Assembly: GCA_043513815.1 (NCBI GenBank)
Contig: CP121313.1
Location: 4,278,001 to 4,342,000 of the forward strand
Source: JANQIO01 sp043513815
Lineage (GTDB): Bacteria > Pseudomonadota > Gammaproteobacteria > Pseudomonadales > Halieaceae
Direction: 5' to 3'
Length of the DNA: 64,000 nt
The notes beneath the pieces are model-generated. The model searched no databases. It saw nothing but the letters and a program-made list of their open reading frames with translations, and was not told the DNA's origin. The translations under genes and the position numbers were made by a program. Below are positions 26,271 through 34,717 of this stretch, in pieces; position 1 is the stretch's first letter; every line of letters starts with the position of its first letter.

Positions 26271-27665
26271 ATGACCTTGTTTACAGCTCTGTCCGATCTG
26301 CTGGGCGATCGCTGCACCCGCGAGCCCGCGGCCATGGGCCAGTATCTGGAAGACGAACGCGGCCTTTACCAGGGCAGCGCTGCCTGTCTGGTTTTCCCAT
26401 CGACCACCGAAGAGGTCTCCGCCGTTGTGCGCCTTTGCGTCGAGCATGGCTATGACGTGGTGGCCCAGGGTGGCAATACCGGCTATTGCGGTGGTGCCAC
26501 ACCCTCGGGCGAGAACCAGGTGTTGCTCAACCTGTCGCGGATGAACCGCATACGGGCGATTGACCCGGTCGGCATGACGGTTACCGCCGAGGCCGGCCTG
26601 ATTCTGGCAAACCTGCACGCGGCGGCCGAGGCCGAGGACCTGTTTTTCCCGCTGAGCATGGGCTCGGAGGGCTCCTGCCAGCTGGGCGGCAATCTCGCCA
26701 CCAATGCCGGTGGCCTGGCAGTGCTGAAGTACGGCATGGCCGGGGAGCTGGTGCTGGGGCTTGAGGTCGTGTTGCCGGACGGCAGCGTGCTGGACACCCT
26801 GAAGTCCCTGCGCAAGGACAATACCGGCTACCACCTGAAGCAGCTGTTCCTCGGGGCCGAGGGGACGCTCGGTATTATCACGGCCGCCGTGCTCAAGCTG
26901 TTTCCTCGCCCCACCGAATTCCAGACGGCCTGGCTGTCGGTGCGTGATATCGCCGCCGCCTGTGAACTGCTGCCGCTGGCGCGCCGGGCCAGCGGTGACT
27001 GCGTGACGTCATTCGAGTACATCAGCGCCAGTTCGCTGCAACTGTTGGAGCAGCATGTCGACGGGCTGCGGCCGCCTCTGGAGGGCGAGCACCACGTGCT
27101 TTTGGAGTGCTCGGGGGCCCTGCCGCCGGGCAGCCTGCGGGGCCAGCTGGAAACCCTGCTGGAGCAGGCGCTGGAAGCGGGTATAGCGGAGGATGCGGTC
27201 ATCGCCGAAAGTCTCGAGCAACGGCGGGGCCTGTGGGCCCTGCGCGAGACTATCCCGGAAGCCGAAAAACGCGCCGGCCGCTCTATCAAGCACGACGTAT
27301 CGGTGCCCATCGCCGACATTCCAGCCTACTGCGAAGCGGCACCGCAGCGGCTGGCGGCGCTTGAGCCCCTGCGGCGGAGCATCTACGGACACCTTGGCGA
27401 CGGCAACCTGCACTACAACGTGCTGGCGCCGGAAGACACCGATCCGGAAGCTTTCAAGATGGCAAAAGCCGACGCCATCAGTCGGGTTCTTCACGACCTG
27501 GCAGCTGAGATGGGCGGCAGTTTTTCCGCCGAGCACGGCATTGGCCAGCTCAAGAAAGCAGAACTCGCCCGCTACACAGACCCGGTAGCGCTGGAGCTGA
27601 TGCGTACCCTCAAGGCGGCGCTGGACCCGGCGGGGCGCATGAACCCCGGGAAGCTGCTGGACTAG
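26271..27665 (+). CDS. FAD-binding oxidase, GlcD / D-2-hydroxyacid dehydrogenase family
   Basis: A 464-residue flavoprotein of the vanillyl-alcohol-oxidase fold. The N-terminal FAD domain has VVAQGGNTGYCGGATP (pyrophosphate-binding), FPLSMGSEGSCQLGGNLATNAGGLAVLKYG and LFLGAEGTLGIITAAVLKL. The C-terminal cap ends with GHLGDGNLHYNV and SAEHGIGQLKK, typical of D-lactate/D-2-hydroxyglutarate/glycolate dehydrogenases. The exact 2-hydroxyacid cannot be told from sequence alone. The ATG at 26271 is preferred to an in-frame TTG 18 bp upstream. The 205 bp before it hold no other gene that I can support. Confidence 0.92.
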   Translation: MTLFTALSDLLGDRCTREPAAMGQYLEDERGLYQGSAACLVFPSTTEEVSAVVRLCVEHGYDVVAQGGNTGYCGGATPSGENQVLLNLSRMNRIRAIDPVGMTVTAEAGLILANLHAAAEAEDLFFPLSMGSEGSCQLGGNLATNAGGLAVLKYGMAGELVLGLEVVLPDGSVLDTLKSLRKDNTGYHLKQLFLGAEGTLGIITAAVLKLFPRPTEFQTAWLSVRDIAAACELLPLARRASGDCVTSFEYISASSLQLLEQHVDGLRPPLEGEHHVLLECSGALPPGSLRGQLETLLEQALEAGIAEDAVIAESLEQRRGLWALRETIPEAEKRAGRSIKHDVSVPIADIPAYCEAAPQRLAALEPLRRSIYGHLGDGNLHYNVLAPEDTDPEAFKMAKADAISRVLHDLAAEMGGSFSAEHGIGQLKKAELARYTDPVALELMRTLKAALDPAGRMNPGKLLD

Positions 27666-27674
27666 CCGCTAACT

Positions 27675-27701
27675 CTCACCGATATTAGGAATTCTCGGTG
27701 A
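27675..27701. terminator. Hairpin between convergent genes
   Basis: TCACCGA (27676) pairs with TCGGTGA (27695) around a 12-nt loop, in the 46-bp gap between the GlcD-like gene and the convergent DUF1653 gene. There is no T tract, but position and symmetry fit a bidirectional terminator. Confidence 0.45.
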
Positions 27702-27711
27702 TGGCTGGCGA

Positions 27712-27927
27712 CTAGCTTGCTTCAACCAGCTCGAAGCGCGGTTTTTCCTCACCGTCAATCAGGACGGTTTCTGTAAACATGGCCAGCGGCCGCACCCAGT
27801 GGCTGAAATCCCCGTAGAGCGTGCGGTAGACCACCAGCCGCTCCTCGGTTTCGCTGTGGGTGGCGACAAAAAACACCTCGTAGTCGTTGCCCTTGTAGTG
27901 ACGATAGCGCCCGGCCGGAATCTCCAT
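27712..27927 (-). CDS. DUF1653 domain-containing protein
   Basis: A 71-residue protein made of one DUF1653 domain: IPAGRYRHYKGNDYEV at the start, then LVVYRTLYGDFSHWVRPLAMF. The family's function is unknown. The ATG at 27927 was chosen because GGAGG lies 8 bp upstream; the frame runs 25 codons further up without a better start. It converges with the GlcD-like gene and is divergent from the histidine kinase gene. Confidence 0.88.
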   Translation of the reverse strand: MEIPAGRYRHYKGNDYEVFFVATHSETEERLVVYRTLYGDFSHWVRPLAMFTETVLIDGEEKPRFELVEAS

Positions 27928-28064
27928 GAATCGTGCCTCCGTTGGAAAATGCCCCGATTCTACCGGCCCGTGCGCCGAAATCACCTTATCTCGCTGCGAC
28001 AAACCGCCGTGGCAATGCGGTCAATGGAGCGGTGTTTTTGCAAATTGCTCGTATAATGACCGGC

Positions 28065-29183
28065 ATGACACTAGAGAAAATGCTAGAAGACCGCCGCGCC
28101 CAGTTCTGGGCACTACAGGTCATTGGCTGGGTTGGCTGGGGCGTCACCTTTTATATCGCCGCGGTTATCTGGGGCTCGCCCAGCGAGTACGCCCAGTACG
28201 TGCCCGTGGTCACCACCGTCGGCCTGTTGCTGACCCTCGGCCTGAGGGCGATCTACAAGGCCACCTGGAACCTGTCGATCGGGCGCCGCATGGTCATCGT
28301 TGTGGTGGCGTCCTATCTCGCGGGCGCCGCCTGGAAGATGAGCCGCTTCTATATCTTCCGCAACATGTTCGAGATAGCCTCCGAGAAGGAAGAGCGCATG
28401 ATGTCGCTGCTCACCACCTTCTGGGATCACCTGTTCTATCGGCTCGAGGCGGTCACCTCTGCCTGGATGGTGATGCTGTGCTGGAGCGGCCTGTATTTCG
28501 GCATCAAGTACTATCACCTGCTGCAGGAAGAGCGTGCCCGCGGGCTGAAAAGCGAGGCCATGGCCCACGAGGCGCAGTTGAAGATGTTGCACTATCAGCT
28601 GAACCCCCACTTTCTGTTCAACACGCTCAATGCCATATCCACCCTGATTCTCGACAAGCAGAACCACATGGCCAATACCATGGTCACTCGGCTGAGCCAC
28701 TTCCTGCGCTACAGCCTCGACAATGACCCCATGGCCAAAGTCACTCTGGCCCAGGAAATTGAGGCCATGAAGTTGTACCTGGATATCGAGAAGGTCAGAT
28801 TCGATGAGCGACTGCGCCTGTCATTCGACGTGGAGTCCCAGGCTGAGCGGGCACTGATCCCCAGTCTGCTGTTGCAGCCCCTGGTCGAGAACGCGATCAA
28901 GTACGCCATTGCCCAGAGTGTGAACGGCGGCGCGATTTGTATTTCTGCGCGGGTATTTGCCGGTGAACTGCTACTGCAAGTGGCCGACGACGGGCCCGGC
29001 ATGGACCCCGCCGTGCAGCCAAAGCACAAACGCAACGGCGTGGGCCTCGTCAACACCCGCGAGCGCCTGCATGAGCTGTACGGCAAGAATCAGTCTTTTG
29101 CCTTGAGCAAAACCGAGCCCCACGGGCTTACCATCAATATTCGTATTCCTCTGGAAATCAGTGAACAGGCGGTGGCGGCATGA
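28065..29183 (+). CDS. LytS/YehU-type sensor histidine kinase
   Basis: A ~372-residue membrane kinase. Four or so hydrophobic segments span residues ~12-150. The his_kinase domain has LHYQLNPHFLFNTLNAIS (phospho-acceptor His), and the ATPase region has PLLVENAIKYAI-like LQPLVENAIKYAI (N box), VADDGPGMDP and GVGLVNTRERL. The start is uncertain: ATG at 28056 or 28065, neither with a clear Shine-Dalgarno. The string GTATAATG at 28051-28058, just before the start, could be a -10 box, which would make the mRNA nearly leaderless or place the start lower. It overlaps the LytTR regulator by 4 bp. The stimulus is unknown. Confidence 0.9.
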   Translation: MTLEKMLEDRRAQFWALQVIGWVGWGVTFYIAAVIWGSPSEYAQYVPVVTTVGLLLTLGLRAIYKATWNLSIGRRMVIVVVASYLAGAAWKMSRFYIFRNMFEIASEKEERMMSLLTTFWDHLFYRLEAVTSAWMVMLCWSGLYFGIKYYHLLQEERARGLKSEAMAHEAQLKMLHYQLNPHFLFNTLNAISTLILDKQNHMANTMVTRLSHFLRYSLDNDPMAKVTLAQEIEAMKLYLDIEKVRFDERLRLSFDVESQAERALIPSLLLQPLVENAIKYAIAQSVNGGAICISARVFAGELLLQVADDGPGMDPAVQPKHKRNGVGLVNTRERLHELYGKNQSFALSKTEPHGLTINIRIPLEISEQAVAA

Positions 29184-29995
29184 ATAAATTGCGGACTGTG
29201 ATCGTTGACGATGAACCCCTGGCCCGGCGCGGCCTGAGCCTGCGGCTGGCCGACCGGCCCGATATTGAACTGGTGGCCGAATGCGGCAACGGCGACGAAG
29301 CCCTCAAAGCGGTGGCGGAACTGGCACCTGACCTTATGTTTCTCGACATCCAGATGCCCGGCATGGACGGCTTTCAGGTGGTCAACAGCCTGCAGGGCGA
29401 CGCTATGCCCCTGGTGATATTCGCTACCGCGTTTGACCAGTTCGCGGTGGACGCCTTCGAGGTGAATGCCGTGGACTACGTGCTGAAGCCAATCGACGAC
29501 GACCGCCTGGACGCCGCTATCGAGCGTGCCGTGGCCACCTTCAATCGCGAGCAGCTCGCCGACCAGAAGCAAAACCTGGTGACCGCCTGCATGCAGCTTA
29601 GCGGCGCCAGCGCATCTACCGTGGAAGAAATTGCCGCGGGCAAGGCTGACAGCTACCCGGACAAACTCAGCATTCGCGACGGTGACGAAGTGCACATGGT
29701 ACCGGTGGAAGAGATCGACTGGATCGACGCCGCCGGTGACTACATGTGCGTACACGCAGCCAACGTCACCCATATCATGCGGATTACCATGAAACAGCTG
29801 GAAGCCCTGCTAAACCCGCTGACTTTCCTGCGCATTCATCGTTCTACCATCGTCAATCGCGACCGGATCAATAGCGCCCAGAGCCTCACCAACGGCGAGT
29901 ACCTGTTGACCCTGCACGAGGGCACCCGGCTCAAGGTGAGCCGCAGCTATCGTGACCGGATTCGTGAACTGACGGCGCTTTCCTCAACGGCATAA
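29180..29995 (+). CDS. LytTR-type response regulator
   Basis: A 271-residue regulator. The receiver domain (1-120) has the acidic pair Asp10/Asp11, phospho-Asp56 in FLDIQMPGMDG and Lys in VLKPIDDDRL. The C-terminal LytTR DNA-binding domain (~165-268) shows IDWIDAAGDYMCVHA, FLRIHRSTIVNRDRI and LKVSRSYRDRI. Its ATG overlaps the kinase stop (ATGA), so the two form a coupled two-component system. The tandem hairpins directly after its stop codon could end or stabilise this mRNA. The regulon is unknown; the efflux genes downstream are candidates by position only. Confidence 0.94.
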   Translation: MNKLRTVIVDDEPLARRGLSLRLADRPDIELVAECGNGDEALKAVAELAPDLMFLDIQMPGMDGFQVVNSLQGDAMPLVIFATAFDQFAVDAFEVNAVDYVLKPIDDDRLDAAIERAVATFNREQLADQKQNLVTACMQLSGASASTVEEIAAGKADSYPDKLSIRDGDEVHMVPVEEIDWIDAAGDYMCVHAANVTHIMRITMKQLEALLNPLTFLRIHRSTIVNRDRINSAQSLTNGEYLLTLHEGTRLKVSRSYRDRIRELTALSSTA

Positions 29996-30215
29996 TTGCC
30001 GCCGCCGAAGGCTTTCTCTAGCGGCAAAACTGCCGCGGCTGAAGGCTCTCTATAGCGGCAAAGCTGCCGCAGCTGAAGGCTCTCTATAGCGGCAAAGCTG
30101 CCGCAGCTGAAGGCTCTTTATAGCGGCAAAACTGCCGCGGCCGAAGGCTCTTTATGGCGGCAAAATTGCCACAGCTGAAGGCTCTTTATGGCGGCAAAAT
30201 TGCCGCAGCTGAGGG
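29996..30215. repeat. 34-bp tandem repeat of hairpins (about 6.3 units)
   Basis: The string GCGGCAAA recurs at 30021, 30055, 30089, 30123, 30157 and 30191, exactly every 34 bp. In each unit GCGGCA-(4 nt)-TGCCGC can form a small perfect hairpin, joined by a conserved linker of the type CTGAAGGCTCTTTATA. There are scattered base differences between units and no unique spacers, so it is a minisatellite and not a CRISPR array. It starts just after the LytTR stop codon. Confidence 0.92.
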
Positions 30216-30442
30216 CTCTTCACAACCTCGCGAAACTCCCGGAGGCTGGCCCTCAAGGCCACGAAATTGCTGGCCTGGCCAGTGATCGCCGCGTCTTGTC
30301 GCACCCTCCCCTCCACTCATCGCAGTTGCACAGACGCCCTCGATTCACGCTGCTAACTTCAGGATTCAGTAATCAGGGGGATTGCCACAGGCCTGTCATT
30401 TTACAGGCGTCCTGTCGCGCCCCAATGGAACGCGGGGTCGCG
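30216..30442. other. Leader region before the RND permease, no gene seen
   Basis: These 227 bp separate the hairpin array from the permease start. The permease frame is open through part of it but shows no membrane-protein signature. I see no clear promoter or RNA element. Confidence 0.4.
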
Positions 30443-33400
30443 ATGAACCTGACACAAGCCTCACTAAAAAACCCGGCAGCCATCGCCGTTGCGGTCGCCG
30501 TACTGGTGCTGTTCGGCAGCTACAGCGTTGCCAAACTGCCGATCCAGCTTTTCCCGGATATCGAGACACCCACTATCTCGATCCAGACTGGCTGGCGCGC
30601 CGCTTCACCCCGGGAGATCGAATCGGAAATCATCGAACCCATCGAGGCGGTGCTGCGCGGCATGCCCGGCATTCAGGAAATGTCGGCGTACGCCAATGCC
30701 GGCAACGCCTGGATCAACCTGGATTTTGGCCTGGAAACCGACATGCAGAAGGCGCTGATGGACGTCATCGCCCGCATGAACCGCATCGACCCCCTGCCGA
30801 GGGATGCCAGCCAGCCAGTAATCATGCTGGGTGGCGGCAATGGCGACACCCCCGCCCTGACCTATTTCTTCCTGCAGAAGTTACCCGGCACTCCCGGCGA
30901 GATACACGACTACGCGTCCTTTGCCGAAGACAGCATTCGGCCCGCCATCGAGGCGGTGCCCGGCGTTGCCAACGTGCAACCCTCCGCCAACAACAACGGC
31001 AGCGCCCAGGAGCTGCAAATTCTGTTCGACCCACAGCGAGCCGCCGACCTGGGCGTACCACTGCCCGAGATCGCCGCACGACTGGGCCAGGCCAACGATG
31101 TCAGCGGTGGCTTTGTTGACGTGGGTCGACGCCAGTACACCCTGCGCTTTACCGGACGCTACGAGCCCCGCGAACTGGGAGAGATGATTTTTGAGTGGCG
31201 AGAGGGCCGCCCGGTGCGCCTGGGCGACATCGCCACGATAAAGGTGGTGCAGGGCAACGCCGACGCTTATCCCACCCAGAACGGCAACCCGGCAATTTCT
31301 ATCCGCGTGGACCGAGAAAACGGCGCCAACGTGCTGGCCACGCTCAATGCAGTGAAGGCGGTGGTTGAGGAACTCAATGCTGGCGTGGTGAAAGACAAAG
31401 GTCTGGTCATGGCCCAGTCCTTTGACGCCTCGGTATTCATCTACCGTGCGATCAATCTGGTCACCGGCAACCTGGTGCTGGGCATGCTGCTGGCGGTGGG
31501 TGTATTGTGGTGGTTCCTGCGACGCATGCGCGCGACCCTGATCGTCGCCGCCGCCATCCCCATTTCCCTGTTGGCCACCTTTGTACTGCTCAATGTTACC
31601 GGCAACTCGCTGAACGTGATTTCCCTGGCCGGCCTGGCTTTTGCCACTGGCATGGTTCTGGATGCGGCCATTGTGGTGCTGGAGAACATCGTACGCCTGC
31701 GCGAAAAAGGCATGGATGTCGACGAAGCGGCCCTGGAAGGCACAAGCCAGGTCTGGGGCGCGCTGCTGGCATCCACCGCCACCACGGTGGCGATTTTCCT
31801 GCCGGTCATTTTCATGCGTGAGGTGGAAGGGCAGCTGTTCGGTGACCTGGCGATTACTATCGCCATCGCTGTGGTCATGTCACTGCTGGTCGCGGTCACG
31901 GTACTGCCCCTGGCGAGCAAATTGTGGCTCAAGGACGACACACTCAAGGACAGCCACGCCGGCCACTGGCGCGCCCTGACCGAGCGCATCATGAAGGCCA
32001 CCGGGTCGGTGAAGCGGCGGCGCCTGCTGGCCGTAGGCCTGTTGGTTGTTCCGCTCAGCGCCAGCTGGTTGCTGATCCCTGAGCTGGACTACCTGCCGCC
32101 GGTGAAGCGCGACGCCGTGGACGTATGGTTCCGCTTCCCGGCCGGGGTCAGCCAGAGCAGCATCCGGGAGGAGTACATCAAGGTGCTGGACCAGCGCATG
32201 CAGCCGCTGATGAAGGGCGAGCGCGAGCCTGCCCTGAAGAATTACTACATCCTCACCTGGCCCGGTGGCGGCACCATGGGTGCCCGGGTGCAGGACCAGG
32301 ATCGGGTCGGCGAGCTGCAACAGATTATCACCAGCGAGATTTTCGCCGAACTACCCGACATGCAGTCCTTCGCCGCCCAGGGCAACCTGTTCGGCGGATT
32401 CGGCGGCGAGCGCCGGATCTCCGTGAACCTGCAGTCCCGTGACCGGGAGGCCCTCTCGCGGGCTGCAGGCGTTGGCCAGGAATTGCTGGCAAAGGCGCTG
32501 CCCGGAACCCCGGTGCAGGTAAACCCCGGGCTGGAAGAGGCAGAGCCTGAGCTGCGCCTTTCTCCCAAGGACCGGCGCATCAGCGAGGCGGGCTGGGCTC
32601 GCAGGGATATGGGCAATATCGTGCGGGCGCTGGGAGATGGCCTGTACGTAGGCGAGCACTTCGACGGTGAAAAGCGCATGGATGTCATCCTGCGAGGCAC
32701 TGCCTGGAGCCGGCCAGAGCAGCTGTCCGCCACACCGCTTGCCACCCCCACCGGCGATACGGTGCTGCTGGGTGAACTGGTGAATATCAATCGAACCGTG
32801 GGTCCCAGCCAGCTGGTGCGCATCGATCGCCGTCGCACCGTAAGCCTGGATATTCGGCCACCGGAAGACATGTCCCTGGAGCGGGTCATGGATGTGCTGA
32901 AAAGCGAGGTGGAACCGGCCTTGCTGGAGGCCCTGCCGGAAGACGGCAGTATTCTCTACGGCGGTAGTGCCAATGCGCTGACCCGCGCCATCAGCACCAT
33001 GGGTAGCAATTTTGCCATTGCGATACTGCTACTGTTCCTGCTGATGGCGGCGCTGTTCCGCTCGGTCAAGGACAGCCTGCTGGTGGTCATGGCCATGCCG
33101 CTGGCCATGGTGGGCGGTGTGGTGTCCCTGCGGATTCTGAACATGATGACCTTCCAGCCGCTGGACCTGCTGACCATGATCGGCTTCGTGATCCTGCTCG
33201 GCCTGGTCGTCAACAATGCCATTCTGCTGGTTCACCAGACCCGCAGCGCCGAGGCCATGGGCAGCAGTCGTACCGACGCGGTGCGCCAGGCACTGCAGAC
33301 CCGTATGCGACCTATCTTCATGAGCACCCTGACCAGCATTTTCGGCATGTTGCCGCTGCTGCTGATGCCCGGCGTGGGCAGCGTCATCTACCGCGGCCTG

Positions 33401-33535
33401 GCGGCAGTCATTGTCGGCGGCATGTGCTTTAGCACCGCCTTTACCCTGTTACTGCTGCCTTGCCTGTTGCGCATGGGCAGCGAAGAATCTGCGCCGGCAA
33501 CCCTGCCGCACGCCAAACCGAACCCGGCCGCCTGA
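30443..33535 (+). CDS. RND efflux transporter permease (AcrB/HAE-like)
   Basis: A 1030-residue inner-membrane proton-driven exporter. TM1 follows the N-terminal MNLTQASLKNPAAIAVAVAV; the first periplasmic loop starts at QLFPDIETPTISIQTGW. The TM2-6 block is near residues 335-495 and the TM8-12 block near 855-1010 (LLMAALFRSVKDSLLVVMAMPLAMVGG in two pieces, MIGFVILLGLVVNNAILLV, TLTSIFGMLPLLL). In TM4 the proton-relay motif reads GMVLDAAIVVLEN: one Asp is kept where AcrB has two. The ATG at 30443 begins the typical RND N terminus; the Shine-Dalgarno is weak (GGGG). The adaptor gene follows 25 bp later; no outer membrane channel gene is next to them. Confidence 0.94.
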   Translation: MNLTQASLKNPAAIAVAVAVLVLFGSYSVAKLPIQLFPDIETPTISIQTGWRAASPREIESEIIEPIEAVLRGMPGIQEMSAYANAGNAWINLDFGLETDMQKALMDVIARMNRIDPLPRDASQPVIMLGGGNGDTPALTYFFLQKLPGTPGEIHDYASFAEDSIRPAIEAVPGVANVQPSANNNGSAQELQILFDPQRAADLGVPLPEIAARLGQANDVSGGFVDVGRRQYTLRFTGRYEPRELGEMIFEWREGRPVRLGDIATIKVVQGNADAYPTQNGNPAISIRVDRENGANVLATLNAVKAVVEELNAGVVKDKGLVMAQSFDASVFIYRAINLVTGNLVLGMLLAVGVLWWFLRRMRATLIVAAAIPISLLATFVLLNVTGNSLNVISLAGLAFATGMVLDAAIVVLENIVRLREKGMDVDEAALEGTSQVWGALLASTATTVAIFLPVIFMREVEGQLFGDLAITIAIAVVMSLLVAVTVLPLASKLWLKDDTLKDSHAGHWRALTERIMKATGSVKRRRLLAVGLLVVPLSASWLLIPELDYLPPVKRDAVDVWFRFPAGVSQSSIREEYIKVLDQRMQPLMKGEREPALKNYYILTWPGGGTMGARVQDQDRVGELQQIITSEIFAELPDMQSFAAQGNLFGGFGGERRISVNLQSRDREALSRAAGVGQELLAKALPGTPVQVNPGLEEAEPELRLSPKDRRISEAGWARRDMGNIVRALGDGLYVGEHFDGEKRMDVILRGTAWSRPEQLSATPLATPTGDTVLLGELVNINRTVGPSQLVRIDRRRTVSLDIRPPEDMSLERVMDVLKSEVEPALLEALPEDGSILYGGSANALTRAISTMGSNFAIAILLLFLLMAALFRSVKDSLLVVMAMPLAMVGGVVSLRILNMMTFQPLDLLTMIGFVILLGLVVNNAILLVHQTRSAEAMGSSRTDAVRQALQTRMRPIFMSTLTSIFGMLPLLLMPGVGSVIYRGLAAVIVGGMCFSTAFTLLLLPCLLRMGSEESAPATLPHAKPNPAA

Positions 33536-33560
33536 CGCGGTATTGCCTGGAGGCATGGCT

Positions 33561-34619
33561 ATGAAACTGAAAACACTTGCACGGCTGGCGCTGATTGCCA
33601 GTTTGCTGCCCACCACTGCACTGGCGCAGGGGCCGGCACCGGTTTCCGTGGAAACCGACTCGGTCACCCGCGAGAACGTGGCACCCACCATGACCGCCTC
33701 GGGCGTGATAGTGAGCCGCGAAGACGCCGCCATCGCCAGTGAACTGAACGGGCGCCTTGAGTGGATTGCCGAAGTCGGCGACCGGTTCAAGCAGGGCGAT
33801 ACTATTGCTCGCCTGGACCGGCACCTCATCGAGCTGGAGGAACGCGAGCGAGAGGCCAGCATTGCGGCGCTCAAGGCCAATCTCAACTGGCTGGAGCGGC
33901 AGACCAACCGTCTCGACGAATTGGCCACCAGCAACAACACGGCTCACTCCGAACTGGATGAGACCCGCGCCCGCTACCTGGTCTTGCAGCAGGAGCTGAC
34001 CCAGGCAGAGGTCGCGCTGGAACGCACCCGCTACGACCTCGAGCGCGCCACAGTGCGGGCTCCCTTCGACGGCGTTGTGGTATCGCGGGAGATGGCCGCG
34101 GGTGAATACGCCACCGAAGGCCGCTCCCTGTTACGGCTGGTAAACACACTGGCTCTGGAAGTCAGCGTTACCGCACCCCTGCGCCTGGCACGCTTCAACC
34201 GGCCCGGCGATAGCGTACAACTCAGCAACGGTGACATGGTGGCTGAAGCCAGTATTCGCAGCCTGGTAGAAGTGGGCGACCTGCGTTCGCACATGATGGA
34301 GCTGCGTCTTACCCCGTCGACCAGTGAATGGCTGATCGGGGAAGCGGTAACGGTTGCGTTGCCGGCGGCACAGAGTGAAGACTCCACTACCGTAGACCGC
34401 GACGCGGTGGTGCTGCGCGATCGCAGCAATTATGTCTACGTCGTGACCGAGGACTCAACCGCCCAGCGGATTGCTGTGGAACTCGGCTCCGGTATTGGCG
34501 AGCGCATCGCGATTCGCGGCGCCATCCGGCCCGGGGATGCGGTGGTAGTGCGCGGCGCGGAGAACCTGCGTGACGGGCAGAAGGTCAACGCCCTGGATAA
34601 ACAGGTGACCATGCGCTAA
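33561..34619 (+). CDS. RND efflux periplasmic adaptor (MexA/AcrA family)
   Basis: A 352-residue membrane-fusion protein that links the RND permease to an outer membrane channel. The signal peptide MKLKTLARLALIASLLPTTALA is followed by the barrel-sandwich half RLEWIAEVGDRFKQGDTIARLD, a helical hairpin (~85-160), the second half VRAPFDGVVVSREMAAGEYA and the beta-barrel/membrane-proximal domains. The ATG at 33561 has GGAGG 7 bp upstream; an earlier ATG (33555) is too close to it. The order permease-then-adaptor is the reverse of the common acrAB order. Confidence 0.93.
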   Translation: MKLKTLARLALIASLLPTTALAQGPAPVSVETDSVTRENVAPTMTASGVIVSREDAAIASELNGRLEWIAEVGDRFKQGDTIARLDRHLIELEEREREASIAALKANLNWLERQTNRLDELATSNNTAHSELDETRARYLVLQQELTQAEVALERTRYDLERATVRAPFDGVVVSREMAAGEYATEGRSLLRLVNTLALEVSVTAPLRLARFNRPGDSVQLSNGDMVAEASIRSLVEVGDLRSHMMELRLTPSTSEWLIGEAVTVALPAAQSEDSTTVDRDAVVLRDRSNYVYVVTEDSTAQRIAVELGSGIGERIAIRGAIRPGDAVVVRGAENLRDGQKVNALDKQVTMR

Positions 34620-34717
34620 GCGGCGCAGGAAAACGTTTCAGGCGGCATAACTCAGAAGAATGGGATTCTCGGCGAGAGACTGTGCGCACCGAGCGCCGAA
34701 TCGGTGAGGCTGGCCGG

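Noticed and set aside
29996..30215. CRISPR array
   Set aside because: Period is constant at 34 bp with no unique spacers and no cas genes nearby; it is a hairpin minisatellite.
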